A DNA stretch of 64,000 nucleotides from an uncultured Aquitalea sp. (GCF_945957525.1 NZ_CAMFLA010000014.1:1-64000), one strand, 5' to 3'; shown: positions 1-8,824, counted from the first letter of the stretch. Notes: generated from the letters alone by a model not told the origin. Program-made: numbers and translations.

Positions 1-1507
1 CGTTGATCACGTTGTCGTCGGTGATGTTGTCCACCGCGATGTGCGCTACCGGCGGCACCAGATCCACGCCATAGCCATGATCGGTCGCGGCAGTGGTGGT
101 GTTGTTGTAACTGTCGGTCACCGTCACCGTGGCGTGAATGTTGGTGCTGTCCGCCAGCGTGCCGGTGCTGACAAGCTGCGAGAAGCCCAGATGGCCGTTG
201 ATCTCGATAACCGTCGTGGTGTAGGTGGACGAGCCAATGGTAAGGGTGACAGCGTCGCCCAGCTTGGCGTCACCACCAACTACGCCAGTGATGGTGACAA
301 TGTCGCCGCCCAGTTCCTGGATGTTGAGGACGTTATCAGCAGTGACGTTGTCTACCGAGATGGTGGCGACCGGCAGTGCGCTGTGCAGCGTGCCGGTATC
401 CGCGCCCTGACCGGAGGTGTTGCCGGCGGCGTCGGTCTGAGTGGCGGTAACGACCACCTGCGCGCCCTGCCCGGGCGGCGTCATGCTGATGGTGACGGTG
501 CCGTTGCTGTATGTGCCGGTGACGGTGCCGTCCGAGCCGGTAACACTGCCATCGCTGTGCACCACCAGCGTGGTGGTGTGGCCACCGTCGTTGACGACGA
601 TGGTGGCGGAGCCGTTTTTGGCCAGGTCGGCGGCATCCAGCTTGACAGTGGCCTCCACCTTGCCGTTGTTCACATCGCTGGCGTTGATCACGCCATTGTG
701 GTCGACGATGGTGACCGGCGGAGTACCCGGCGGGGTGGTGTCAACAACAGCGGAACCGTTGGCGGTGGCGGTTTGGCCACCGGTATTGGTGGCGGTGGCG
801 ATCAGGCCGGTGGTGCCATCCGGCAGGGCTTGCGTCGGCACGAAAGACCAGTTGCCGCTGCCATCCACAACAGCGGAACCGATCACATTGCCCTGCGTAT
901 CGGTAACGATGACGGTTTCGCCGCTGATGCCGGTACCGTGAATCAACGGACGATTGTTATTGGTGAGGCTGACGTCGTCGATGGTGACGGCGGCCTGAGC
1001 AGGCTGGTTTGCGCCCTGAGCCTGTACGGTATTTTCAGCAACGGCCGCCGTGGTGCTGGTGGCGGTATCGGTAGTCAGCCCGGAGATGGATTCGCTGATG
1101 CGCGACAGACGGATAAAGCTGTGACTGCCGTCGCTGGCCGGGCCGCCCGCGGCGTTGAGGCCGGCTGCGGCGGAGTCCAGATTGGCCAAGGGGTCCTGGC
1201 CGTTTTCCAGAGCCGCCAGGATTTGCTGCGCCTCCGGCGCCAGCTTGGCGACGGCGGCTTCGGACTTGTCAGTGGCGTTGGGAGTCAGCGCGTCATCGGT
1301 CAGCACCAGATCGCGCGGGCCATCCACGGTGACGCTCTCGCCACCGGCCCGGCCAACGGTGAGGCTTGCGCCGTCCAGCAGTACCACATGCTCGCCCGGC
1401 TGGATGATGTCGCCTACTTTGAGGATACGTTCGTGCCCTTGGGCATCGATGACTTTAACGACTCCGTGAAGGGCGACGACCTGGCCCTGGATGGCGGGTG
1501 CATTCAT
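1..1507 (-). CDS. LapA-like giant adhesin with retention module (N-terminal part)
   Basis: The frame runs open from an ATG at 1507 (good AGGAG 8 nt upstream) to the window edge, so about 502 N-terminal residues are present and the C-terminus lies outside. Residues 1-140 look like the outer-membrane retention module of LapA/BapA-type type I secreted adhesins. A small beta domain (about 1-70) is followed by a linker with AAAG at 113-116 and then SFIRLSRISES at 130-140; in LapA the related TAAG/PAAG site is cut by the periplasmic protease LapG. From about residue 150 the protein is Ser/Thr/Gly/Asp-rich Ig-like repeats, including two VDN(V/I)TxDNV(L/I)N stretches about 100 residues apart. The exporter and fusion protein lie upstream on the same strand (2298-5875). 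Expected role: surface attachment and biofilm. Family assignment is by motif recognition. Confidence 0.85.
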   Translation of the reverse strand, partial: MNAPAIQGQVVALHGVVKVIDAQGHERILKVGDIIQPGEHVVLLDGASLTVGRAGGESVTVDGPRDLVLTDDALTPNATDKSEAAVAKLAPEAQQILAALENGQDPLANLDSAAAGLNAAGGPASDGSHSFIRLSRISESISGLTTDTATSTTAAVAENTVQAQGANQPAQAAVTIDDVSLTNNNRPLIHGTGISGETVIVTDTQGNVIGSAVVDGSGNWSFVPTQALPDGTTGLIATATNTGGQTATANGSAVVDTTPPGTPPVTIVDHNGVINASDVNNGKVEATVKLDAADLAKNGSATIVVNDGGHTTTLVVHSDGSVTGSDGTVTGTYSNGTVTISMTPPGQGAQVVVTATQTDAAGNTSGQGADTGTLHSALPVATISVDNVTADNVLNIQELGGDIVTITGVVGGDAKLGDAVTLTIGSSTYTTTVIEINGHLGFSQLVSTGTLADSTNIHATVTVTDSYNNTTTAATDHGYGVDLVPPVAHIAVDNITDDNVIN

Positions 1508-1611
1508 GGTGCTGACTCCTGTGGACGCAATTTGGATTTCGCCGAGGATACGCAGCCGCCGTCCAGAAAAACATTGTACTGAAGGGCAATGTCATTTTTT
1601 GTCAACAGCCC

Positions 1612-1654
1612 AAAAAGACAGAGCCGCCAAGGGTTTGCTCCGGTTGGCGGCTCT
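1612..1654 (-). terminator. Rho-independent terminator after the LuxR gene
   Basis: An 11-bp perfect stem (AGAGCCGCCAA at 1620-1630 with 1644-1654) and a 13-nt loop are followed on the minus strand by GTCTTTTT. It lies between the regulator gene (ends 1690) and the adhesin start (1507), so the adhesin probably has its own promoter. Confidence 0.75.
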
Positions 1655-1689
1655 TTCGCTGGCCACAAAGGCCAGTGAGATAGGGATAG

Positions 1690-2301
1690 TCAGGCGCTGG
1701 TCAGTTTCAGCATCAATTGCAGGCGGTCTTCCACGCCGAATTTCTGGAATACCGACGTCAGATGCGCCTTGACCGTACGTTCGGAAATATCCAGTTCGCG
1801 GGCGATTTCCTTATTGGACTTGCCCTTGCGCAGCGCTTGCACCACCTCGCCCTCGCGACTGGACAGCCGGGTCTGCACCACGGTTTGCGCCGCCGCCGGC
1901 ACCGGCCGGCTGCCGAAACGCGCGCACAATTTCAGCATGATGCTTCGGCCAACCCAAGTGCCGCCCATTTCCACGGTTTCCACCACCTGCTGCAGCAAAT
2001 CCGGCGTACTCATGGCGTGGGCGTAACCGGCGGCGCCCTGCTCCAGCCAGCGCATGCCTTCATCATCGGTCGGGCTGGACGACAACGCCACCAGACGGTA
2101 ACGACCGGCGCACTCGGCGGTCAGCGAGGCCGGCACTGCCGGCAAGGCCAGATCAAGCAGCACCGTGCTGTCGGCCGGCTCGCCGGACATGGCCAGCGTG
2201 GCCAGATCAGGCAGGCTTACCGCGCCCGGACGCTGCAGGGATTCAGACCAGTAAACCGCCAGCGCCGGGCTGGCGGTAATGAGGATCAGGGCAGGTTTCA
2301 T
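1690..2301 (-). CDS. LuxR/NarL-type regulator with degenerate receiver domain
   Basis: A 203-residue protein. Residues 1-120 resemble a response-regulator receiver and 146-200 form a clear LuxR helix-turn-helix (LSSREGEVVQAL ... NKEIARELDISERTVKAHL). The receiver keeps an Asp at the phosphoacceptor place (D50 in VLLDLALP). It lacks the acidic pair after strand 1 (ILITASPA) and the conserved Lys near 97, so ordinary phosphorylation is doubtful. The start overlaps the stop of the membrane fusion protein gene by 4 nt (ATGA), so it is translated with the exporter. By position it may control the adhesin that follows at 1507; that is inference. Confidence 0.85.
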   Translation of the reverse strand: MKPALILITASPALAVYWSESLQRPGAVSLPDLATLAMSGEPADSTVLLDLALPAVPASLTAECAGRYRLVALSSSPTDDEGMRWLEQGAAGYAHAMSTPDLLQQVVETVEMGGTWVGRSIMLKLCARFGSRPVPAAAQTVVQTRLSSREGEVVQALRKGKSNKEIARELDISERTVKAHLTSVFQKFGVEDRLQLMLKLTSA

Positions 2302-3707
2302 CGTTCGGTCAACGCCTCCGCCTTGGCCCTGAGCACCGGCTTGAGCAGGTAGGACAGGATGCTCTTCTTGCCGGTCATGATGTCCACTTGGGCCACCATG
2401 CCGGGGATGATGGGCAGGTGCTTCTCGCCCAGCGTGCCTTCCTTGGTGCGCACTTTGACGATGTAGAAGGCATTGCCCTTGTCGTCGGTAACGGTATCCG
2501 CGCCGATTTCCTGCAAAGTGGCTTCCATGCCGCCGTAGACGGTGTAGTCATAGGCGGTGAAGCGCACCATGGCGCGCTGGCCCGGTCGCAAGAAAGCAAT
2601 GTCGCGCGGGGAAACACGGGCCTCCACCAGCAGCGAATCCTCCAACGGCACGATTTCCAGAATATCCTTGCCTGGTTGCACCACGCCGCCAATGGTGTTG
2701 ACGAACAGCCGCTTCACTTCGCCCTTCACCGGCGAGCGCACCTCGGACAACTTCACCTTGTCGGCCAGACCGGAACTGCCGGCGGACAGGCTGTTGATCT
2801 TGGCCATGGTGTCGGACAACTCGGCGCTGGCCTGATTGCGGAAATTCAGTTCCACTTCCTGAATCTTGTGGGTGGCCTCGCTCATGGCGGCCTGGATCTT
2901 CGGAATCTGGGCATTCGCCATATCGCGTTCGCCCTGATAGCGGGAAACATCGCGCTGCAAGCGCAACAAATCCACGTCAGATACCGCGCCGGACTCTTTC
3001 AGCGGTTTGGTTACCGCAAGCTCGCGCACCGTCAGCTCATAACCTTGCTGCGCCTGATCGCGCTTGGCGCGCACCTCGTTCAGCTCTTGCGTGCGCTGAT
3101 TGAGCTCCTGACGCGCCACGGAGATGGTGGCGTCCAGTTCCTGGCGCTTGGTCTGGTACAGCTCCATTTCCTGCTTGGCGATATCGGGCGCGCTGGCGCT
3201 CACCTGCTGCGGCATCTCGAACGGCGTGTTGTTGGCGATGGCGCGCAAACGGGCCGCCTTACCTTGCAGCGCCAGATACTGCGCCTGATTCTCGTTGAGC
3301 GAAGACATGAAGCGGGTGTTGTCGATATTGAGCAGCAGCTGCCCTTTCTGCACGATCTGGCCTTCCTTCACCAGAATCTTCGACACCACACCGCCATCCA
3401 GACTCTGGATATGCTGGTTCTGCGAAAGCGGCACTACCTTACCCTCGCCCTTGGCCACTTCATCCACCTTGGCCAAGGCCGCCCATAGCAGGGCCACCAC
3501 GAAAAAGCCCGCCATCGACCAGACAAACACCCGCGGGCGGCCCGGCTTTTGCTCCAGAATCGCCCAGTCGGCGTCAGTGGCGAAGTCCATGCGATCTTGC
3601 AGATCGCGCGCCGCCGCCCAGTCCATCAGTTTGTCCCACCACGGGGACGTGCGCAGCCGGGCCACGCCCAGCCAGCTGGCAAATCGTTGTTTCCACGTGC
3701 GCTTCAT
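2298..3707 (-). CDS. HlyD/LapC-family type I secretion membrane fusion protein
   Basis: A periplasmic adaptor that joins the inner-membrane ABC exporter to a TolC-type channel. I start it at ATG 3707, which shares one base with the upstream stop and has GGAGG 8 nt before it; a TTG one codon earlier is possible. The 469 residues show a short cytoplasmic N-terminus, one membrane segment near 40-60, a lipoyl-like half motif (GGVVSKILVKEGQIVQKGQLL), a long Glu/Gln/Arg-rich coiled coil, and the second half of the barrel with the usual HlyD C-terminus (GMVAQVDIMTGKKSILSYLLKP, quoted here as GMVAQVDIMTGKK then ILSYLLKP). It is the middle gene of exporter-adaptor-regulator. No TolC/LapE partner is in the window. 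Confidence 0.93.
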   Translation of the reverse strand: MKRTWKQRFASWLGVARLRTSPWWDKLMDWAAARDLQDRMDFATDADWAILEQKPGRPRVFVWSMAGFFVVALLWAALAKVDEVAKGEGKVVPLSQNQHIQSLDGGVVSKILVKEGQIVQKGQLLLNIDNTRFMSSLNENQAQYLALQGKAARLRAIANNTPFEMPQQVSASAPDIAKQEMELYQTKRQELDATISVARQELNQRTQELNEVRAKRDQAQQGYELTVRELAVTKPLKESGAVSDVDLLRLQRDVSRYQGERDMANAQIPKIQAAMSEATHKIQEVELNFRNQASAELSDTMAKINSLSAGSSGLADKVKLSEVRSPVKGEVKRLFVNTIGGVVQPGKDILEIVPLEDSLLVEARVSPRDIAFLRPGQRAMVRFTAYDYTVYGGMEATLQEIGADTVTDDKGNAFYIVKVRTKEGTLGEKHLPIIPGMVAQVDIMTGKKSILSYLLKPVLRAKAEALTER

Positions 3708-5875
3708 CAACCGGCCCTCCCCACTTTGCCCTGCTGCAGGGCTTCGATGACGGCCTGTTTGGGCCCATCGGCGACAATCGCGCCGTTGTCGATCACGATC
3801 AGACGGTCAGCCAACTCCATCAAGGAGGTGTGATGGGTGACGATGATCATGGTCTTGCCGGGCATGACGCGGGTGAAGGTCTGCTTGATCTGGCTCTCCG
3901 TGGTGTTGTCCATATTGCTGGTGGGTTCATCCATCAGCAGGATGGGCGGCGCATTCAACAAGGCGCGGGCAATGGTAACCGCCTTGCGCTGACCGCCGGA
4001 AAGCGAATCGCCCCGCTCGCCGATGATCATGTCGAAGCCGTCCGGGTGGCCGTTGATGAAGTCCGACAGGCCGGCCAGTTCGGCCGCGGCGGCCACGCTG
4101 GCATCGTGCGCGTGCGGCGCGCCCATGGCGATGTTCTGCCGCAACGTGCCGTAAAACAGCACCGGGTCCTGCGGCATGTAGCCGATATGGCGGCGCAACT
4201 CGGCCGGGTCGATCTGGTTGATGTCGATGCCGTCGATGCGCACCGAGCCCTCGGTAGGCTGGTACAGGCCGAGAATCAGCTTCTGCAACGTCGACTTGCC
4301 GGAGCCTACGCGGCCGATGATGGCCACGCGCTCGCCGGCGCGAATCTTGAAGGACACATTGCGCAGCGCGGTTTGCGGATTGTTGGGGTAGCTGAAGGAC
4401 ACATTGCGGAACTCGATCTCGCCGCTGAAGCTGGTGCGGTGGAAGAAGTTGGCGTCCTGCTCGCGCTCCACCGGCATCTTCATGAAGCCATCCAGCGAAG
4501 CCAGCGAGGTCTTGGCATTGTGATACTGCGTCATCAGCCCCACCAGCTGGCCCAACGGCGCCATGGCGCGGCTGGACAGCATCACTGCGGCAATCACGCC
4601 GCCTTGCGAGGTGTTGCCTTCGAAAATCTGGTAAATGCCCAGCACCAGCATCACCACCGACACCGACTGCTGAATGAAGCCGGAGAAGTAGTTGGCCGAA
4701 GCCGCCAGCAACTTGAGGCGGGCGCCCACTTGCGCCAGAAACAGCGTGGACTGCTCCCAACGGCCCTGCTGCATGCCCTCCGCCGCCAGAATCTTGATGG
4801 TTTCCAGCCCGGCCAAGTTTTCCACCAGCAAGGCATTGCGCTGCGCGGACGCGCGCAACGTGGCCTCGGTCAGCTCCTCCATCTTTTCCTGAATCAGCAG
4901 GGCATAGAGGATCATGATGGCCCCGCCCACCACCAACGGCACCGCCAGGATCGGCGAAATCCACATGATGACAATAAGGAAAATCAGCAGAAACGGCAGA
5001 TCGATCAAGGCCGTAATGGAAGCGGAAGCAATAAAGTCGCGCACGGTTTCAAAAGCGCGCAGGTTGGCCGAAAAAGCGCCTACGGAAGCAGGCCTCGCCT
5101 CCATGCGGATGCCCAGCACCCGTTCCATGATCAGCGTGGACAGCGTCACATCCACCCGCTTGCCGGCCAGATCCACCAGATAGCTGCGCGTCATCTTCAG
5201 CAAAAAGTCGAAGACAAACGCCAGCAGCGCGCCGATGGCCAGCACCCACAAAGTCTCGGTCGCCATATTGGGTACGACGCGGTCGTACACATTCATGGAC
5301 ACCAGAGGCATCACCAGCGCAAACAGGTTGATCAGCAAGGCGGCCATCAAGGCGTCGCGGTACAGCGGATAGCCTTCGTATACGGTCTGCCAGAACCAGT
5401 GGCGCGAACGCACCTTGCTCAACTCCGGCGCGCGGCGCTCGAAAGCGAACCGCGGCCGCACAAAGATGGCGACGCCGGCGTATTTTTCCGCCAGCTCGGC
5501 GATCGGCAAACTCACTTCCGACTCGGTTAGCTCGGCAAAGCTCACCCTCGCCATGCCGGTGGCCTGATCGATGCCGCGCAGAATGCAGGCTTCGTCGCCC
5601 TTGAGCAGCAATACCGCCGGCAACAGCGCCTCGCGCAATTGCTCGACGGGCTGGCGCACTACGCGCGAAGCCAGGCCGATGCGGCGGGCGGAGCGGGAGA
5701 ACATGGAAGGGCTGAGCCGGTTGTCGGTCAGCGGAATGCCGGCCACCAATGACTCACGGGTAGCATTGATGCCGTAAGAACGAGCCAAGGCAAACAGGCA
5801 ATCCAGCAGCGGATCAAGATGGGTAGCCTGTAAGGGAATGGAACTCGCCTGCGGTCCTTTGAACTCGGATTGCAT
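3707..5875 (-). CDS. LapB-like type I secretion ABC transporter (ATPase/permease)
   Basis: A 722-residue half-size exporter, expected as a homodimer that drives secretion of the neighbouring adhesin. The N-terminal 130 residues are a C39-like domain. A Cys remains in DPLLDCLFAL (C26), but I see no conserved catalytic His, as in LapB/HlyB-type proteins that do not cleave a leader. The middle carries about six membrane helices. The ATPase has Walker A GRVGSGKST, signature LSGGQRKAV, Walker B ILLMDEPTSN and a switch His (IIVTHH). It is the first gene of the three-gene secretion operon. The ATG at 5875 follows a long AT-rich upstream stretch. Confidence 0.94.
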   Translation of the reverse strand: MQSEFKGPQASSIPLQATHLDPLLDCLFALARSYGINATRESLVAGIPLTDNRLSPSMFSRSARRIGLASRVVRQPVEQLREALLPAVLLLKGDEACILRGIDQATGMARVSFAELTESEVSLPIAELAEKYAGVAIFVRPRFAFERRAPELSKVRSRHWFWQTVYEGYPLYRDALMAALLINLFALVMPLVSMNVYDRVVPNMATETLWVLAIGALLAFVFDFLLKMTRSYLVDLAGKRVDVTLSTLIMERVLGIRMEARPASVGAFSANLRAFETVRDFIASASITALIDLPFLLIFLIVIMWISPILAVPLVVGGAIMILYALLIQEKMEELTEATLRASAQRNALLVENLAGLETIKILAAEGMQQGRWEQSTLFLAQVGARLKLLAASANYFSGFIQQSVSVVMLVLGIYQIFEGNTSQGGVIAAVMLSSRAMAPLGQLVGLMTQYHNAKTSLASLDGFMKMPVEREQDANFFHRTSFSGEIEFRNVSFSYPNNPQTALRNVSFKIRAGERVAIIGRVGSGKSTLQKLILGLYQPTEGSVRIDGIDINQIDPAELRRHIGYMPQDPVLFYGTLRQNIAMGAPHAHDASVAAAAELAGLSDFINGHPDGFDMIIGERGDSLSGGQRKAVTIARALLNAPPILLMDEPTSNMDNTTESQIKQTFTRVMPGKTMIIVTHHTSLMELADRLIVIDNGAIVADGPKQAVIEALQQGKVGRAG

Positions 5876-6026
5876 ACTGCCCCTAGCATTTATTTCTGGT
5901 TGTATGCTGACACTTTGGCCAGCTTATGCCGGGATTCTAAACGATGCCATGTGACGAGAAAACTCATTAATTATAAAAATAATTCCAGTTTAAAATCAGA
6001 CCATGTTTGAGAAGCTTTCACACAGC
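5876..6026 (-). promoter_or_regulatory. Upstream region and likely promoter of the secretion operon
   Basis: This 151-bp gap is AT-rich compared with its surroundings. On the minus strand a perfect TATAAT lies at 5970-5975, about 95 nt upstream of the exporter start, with only a weak -35 candidate about 17 nt further up. With the terminator at 6027-6054, the 308-bp gap between the exporter and DUF2069 genes shows nothing else I can support. Confidence 0.4.
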
Positions 6027-6054
6027 AAAAAGCCCGCCAGGCGGCGGGCTTTTT
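6027..6054 (-). terminator. Bidirectional terminator downstream of tatC/DUF2069
   Basis: A 7-bp GC stem (GCCCGCC at 6032-6038 with 6043-6049) and a 4-nt loop are flanked by A5 on the left and T5 on the right, so it can stop transcription in either direction. It lies about 130 nt beyond the DUF2069 stop. Confidence 0.85.
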
Positions 6055-6183
6055 CATGGTGCGGCAAGAGCGCCAGCGGGGCAGGACACCTGCCGCAGGG
6101 CAGGCTGCGCCTGGTTTTCCCTCTTGCAACCCAAGCCAGGCAGACAAGATAAGCGCAGCAGAGAAAACTGTTGTCAGCCGTCC

Positions 6184-6531
6184 TCAGGATTTGTGCAACT
6201 TGAAGGTGCGGGCAAAACCCAGCACACAGCCAAAGAAGACAACGCTGATACCCACCTCCGCCATTGCCAGCTGCTGCGACAGGCCGCTATCGGCCCAGGA
6301 ACGCATCACGCCCTCGGTGAAGAAGGCCAGAATGAACATGCTGGCCCACTGGAAGGTATACAGGCGGCCCTTGATGATGCCCATCAGCGGCGTCAGCAAC
6401 AGCAGCGCCTTGAACGCGAGGAAAGAACCGCCCGGACGCAACGGCGCCAGCCACAATTCCCATGCCAGCGTCAGCGCGACAAGCGCCAGCAGACTGATCA
6501 GCGCGCCGCGCTGAAACCATTGCCGATTCAA
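6184..6531 (-). CDS. DUF2069 integral membrane protein
   Basis: A small hydrophobic protein of about 115 residues with four predicted membrane helices. It contains ALLLLTPLMGIIKGRLYTFQ and WASMFILAFFTEG, typical of DUF2069 proteins. The reading frame stays open further upstream, but I choose the TTG at 6531 because it overlaps the tatC stop (TTGA), which suggests translational coupling, and it gives the usual family length. The function is unknown to me. It sits at the end of the tatABC cluster. Confidence 0.75.
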   Translation of the reverse strand: MNRQWFQRGALISLLALVALTLAWELWLAPLRPGGSFLAFKALLLLTPLMGIIKGRLYTFQWASMFILAFFTEGVMRSWADSGLSQQLAMAEVGISVVFFGCVLGFARTFKLHKS

Positions 6532-7265
6532 GATTTGTTCTCCAGACGCGCCCGCTCCGGCCGGCTCATGAAGCCCGCCATGATGATGCCCAGCTCGTAC
6601 AACAGCCACAGCGGCACCGCCAGCATGGTTTGCGACAGCACATCCGGCGGCGTGACCACTGCGGCCACCACAAAGGCGCCCACAATCACATAGGGCCGCC
6701 CCTCGCGCAGTTTGGCCACCGACACCACGCCCATGCGCACCAGCACAATCACGACCACCGGCACCTCAAAGGTCACGCCAAAAGCCATGAACATGCCCAG
6801 CACGAAAGAGAAATATTTGTCGATGTCGGTCATCATGCTCACCCCGCTGGGCGTCATGATGGAGAAGAAGTGGAAGGCGACGGGAAACACCAGGAAATAG
6901 GCAAACGCCATGCCGGTGACAAACAGCACCACGCTGGACACCACCAGCGGCAGCACCAGCCGTTTTTCGTGGTTGTACAGCCCGGGTGCGATAAAAGCCC
7001 AGATCTGGTACAGCGTATTGGGCAGCGACAGCAGGAAAGCCACCAGCATGGTGACTTTCATCGGCACAAAGAACGGCGCGGTGACTTCGGTTGCGATCAT
7101 GCTGGTGCCCTTGGGCAAAGCCTCCAGCAAGGGTTTGGCCAGCAGGTGATAGATATCGCCGGACCAGTGGAACAGCGCCAGAAAGATCACGACAAAGCCG
7201 ATCATGGCGCGCACCAGCCGCTGGCGCAGCTCGATCAGGTGGGCAAGCAGGGGTTGTTCGTTCAT
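6528..7265 (-). CDS. tatC: Twin-arginine translocase subunit TatC
   Basis: A 245-residue polytopic inner-membrane protein with six helices. It forms the signal-peptide receptor of the Tat pathway, which exports folded proteins with twin-arginine leaders. Recognisable parts are the N-terminal LIELRQRLVRAMIGF, the periplasmic stretch VTAPFFVPMKV, YQIWAFIAPGLYNHEKR, and the late GRPYVIVGAFVVAAVVTPPD. The start overlaps the tatB stop by 4 nt, placing it in a tatABC operon. Confidence 0.96.
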   Translation of the reverse strand: MNEQPLLAHLIELRQRLVRAMIGFVVIFLALFHWSGDIYHLLAKPLLEALPKGTSMIATEVTAPFFVPMKVTMLVAFLLSLPNTLYQIWAFIAPGLYNHEKRLVLPLVVSSVVLFVTGMAFAYFLVFPVAFHFFSIMTPSGVSMMTDIDKYFSFVLGMFMAFGVTFEVPVVVIVLVRMGVVSVAKLREGRPYVIVGAFVVAAVVTPPDVLSQTMLAVPLWLLYELGIIMAGFMSRPERARLENKS

Positions 7266-7792
7266 GCTCGGGGGCGGGCTTCGCTCTCGGGGGAAGGGGA
7301 AGACGCAACAGGCGGCGTCTCGTCAAAGAGGTCCAGCTGATTTTCGTCTCGCGGCGCTTGCGGCGTCTCTTCGGGCAACCCATGCGCTGCGGCGGGCGCG
7401 TCGCTGAATAGATCCGGCCCCGCAGCGGCCTGCGCTTCGGCCACCGAGTCATGGATGGTGCGCTCGGCCTCGTGCAAGGGTGCGGCGGCCTCCTGCCCCA
7501 GTTGACGTACGGCTTCCGCCTGCTGATCCATCACCTGCCGCACTTCCTGCACTTCGCTTTCGATGCGCTGGCGGAAGGTATCGGCAGCGTCCTGCAAATC
7601 ATGACGCAAGCTGTCTATGCCGGTGAGATTGGCCTGATGCTGGATATCCGCCTTGACGCTGGCGACAAAGCGCTGCGCCTTGCCCACCAGCGCGCCCAGC
7701 GTGCGCGCCACCGTGGGCAGGCGCTCAGGCCCCAGCACCACCAGCGCCACCACGCCAATCAACAGGATCTCGCTGAAACTGATGTCGAACAC
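7262..7792 (-). CDS. tatB: Sec-independent translocase subunit TatB
   Basis: A 176-residue TatB. One N-terminal helix (MFDISFSEILLIGVVALVVL) with the conserved Glu8 is followed by the GPERLP hinge, an amphipathic helix (TVARTLGALVGKAQRFV) and a long charged, low-complexity cytoplasmic tail. GPERLP and tail length separate it from TatA. It works with TatC as the substrate receptor. It overlaps tatC by 4 nt and lies 15 nt after tatA. Confidence 0.95.
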   Translation of the reverse strand: MFDISFSEILLIGVVALVVLGPERLPTVARTLGALVGKAQRFVASVKADIQHQANLTGIDSLRHDLQDAADTFRQRIESEVQEVRQVMDQQAEAVRQLGQEAAAPLHEAERTIHDSVAEAQAAAGPDLFSDAPAAAHGLPEETPQAPRDENQLDLFDETPPVASSPSPESEARPRA

Positions 7793-7807
7793 GGCGCGTC
7801 CTGCGGC

Positions 7808-8002
7808 TTATTTCTTGTCGGCGTCGTTATCGATCACCCGACCGCCTTCGGCCGGCTTCTCGCCATCGCCCTTCATACCTTCCTTGAAGCCGCGCACCGC
7901 GCTGCCCAAGTCTTCACCGACGTTCTTGAGTTTCTTGGTGCCGAAAACCAGCACCACGATCAGCAACACAACCAGCCAGTGCCAGATACTGAGAGAACCC
8001 AT
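7808..8002 (-). CDS. tatA: Sec-independent translocase subunit TatA
   Basis: A 64-residue TatA with an N-terminal helix ([20 protein letters not shown]), the FGTKKLKN hinge and an amphipathic helix ([16 protein letters not shown]), ending in a short charged tail. It forms the pore oligomer of the Tat system. The frame extends 10 codons upstream, but ATG 8002 has AAAGGA 7-8 nt before it and begins exactly at the family N-terminus. Confidence 0.95.
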   Translation of the reverse strand: MGSLSIWHWLVVLLIVVLVFGTKKLKNVGEDLGSAVRGFKEGMKGDGEKPAEGGRVIDNDADKK

Positions 8003-8017
8003 GTCCACATCCTTTGC

Positions 8018-8052
8018 TAAAAACAGCGGCATGCCGTCTTGCCGGCATGCCG
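8018..8052 (-). terminator. Terminator between hinT and tatA
   Basis: Two copies of the self-complementary 10-mer CGGCATGCCG (8027-8036 and 8043-8052) form a 10-bp stem with a 6-nt loop. T5 follows on the minus strand. It would limit read-through from his/hinT into tatABC, implying a tat promoter close to or within this gap. Confidence 0.75.
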
Positions 8053-8067
8053 TGGGAATCAGAAAAA

Positions 8068-8391
8068 TCAGGCCTTGTGGCCGAATACATGCACGTGCAG
8101 GTGAAACACTTCCTGCCCGCCACCGCGACCGGTATTGATGCCAGTCTTGAAGCCGTGCGCCAGCCCCTGCTCATGCGCAAGCTTGGGCACCAGCGTCATG
8201 ATATGGCCCAGCAGCGCGGTGTGCTCGGGGCCGCACTCGGCAAGCGAGGCCACATGCAGCTTGGGAATGATGAGGAAATGCACCGGCGCGATCGGGCGGA
8301 TATCGTGAAACGCCACTACGTGCTCGTCTTCATAAACCTTGTTGCAGGGAATATCACCTGCGGCAATCTTGCAGAAAATGCAGTCGCTCAT
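8068..8391 (-). CDS. hinT: HIT-family nucleotide hydrolase HinT
   Basis: A 107-residue histidine-triad protein of the HinT branch, purine nucleoside phosphoramidase-like. It has the N-terminal zinc/Cys pair typical of bacterial HinT (DCIFCKI), the IPKLHVAS and [18 protein letters not shown] segments, and the catalytic triad HLHVHVFG near the C-terminus. The complete short length matches the family. It follows hisE by 19 nt, a common arrangement in betaproteobacteria; I see no evidence that it takes part in histidine synthesis. Confidence 0.95.
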   Translation of the reverse strand: MSDCIFCKIAAGDIPCNKVYEDEHVVAFHDIRPIAPVHFLIIPKLHVASLAECGPEHTALLGHIMTLVPKLAHEQGLAHGFKTGINTGRGGGQEVFHLHVHVFGHKA

Positions 8392-8410
8392 CCGGGTATC
8401 CTTAGCGGGT

Positions 8411-8731
8411 TCAGCCCTTGCGGGCGGCCTTTTCGTCGAGTCCGGAAATGCCTTCGCGACGATGCAATTCCATCAGCACGTCTTCCGGACGCAGGCCATG
8501 ATAGGTCAGCAACACCATGGAATGGAACCACAGGTCGGCCACTTCGCGCACCAGATGCAGCTTGTCCTTGTCCTTGGAGGCCATCAGCACTTCAGCAGCC
8601 TCTTCCGCCACCTTTTTCAGGATGGCGTCCTCGCCCTTGTGAAACAGCGAAGCCACATAGGAAGATTGCGGGCTCGCCTCGCGGCGGGCATCCAGCGTAT
8701 CGGCGATGTTCTTCAGCGCATCGAAACTCAT
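8411..8731 (-). CDS. hisE: Phosphoribosyl-ATP pyrophosphatase HisE
   Basis: A 106-residue MazG-like helical protein catalysing histidine step 2 (PR-ATP to PR-AMP). The metal-binding core [16 protein letters not shown] followed by [16 protein letters not shown] is typical of HisE. It is encoded separately from hisI, which lies 93 nt upstream, rather than fused as in enterobacteria. Confidence 0.95.
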   Translation of the reverse strand: MSFDALKNIADTLDARREASPQSSYVASLFHKGEDAILKKVAEEAAEVLMASKDKDKLHLVREVADLWFHSMVLLTYHGLRPEDVLMELHRREGISGLDEKAARKG

Positions 8732-8824
8732 GTCCGTGTCCTTGCCTGGGAAGTTGTCTGCCGGATATCGGCGGCAGGCGCTATTCTACCGCGAGCCAGC
8801 GCCCGGAGGTTGACCGTTCGCAAC

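Noticed and set aside
41-1582. A 513-codon + strand open frame over the adhesin gene
   Set aside because: It is a Gly/Ala/Val/Arg-rich shadow. The minus frame carries the recognisable retention module and Ig-like repeats and has a proper start with a ribosome site.
8027-8052. CATGCCGTCTTG, close to the Neisseria uptake sequence ATGCCGTCTGAA
   Set aside because: Only a partial match by chance within a CGGCATGCCG-based terminator. I did not notice canonical Neisseria uptake sequences elsewhere in the window.
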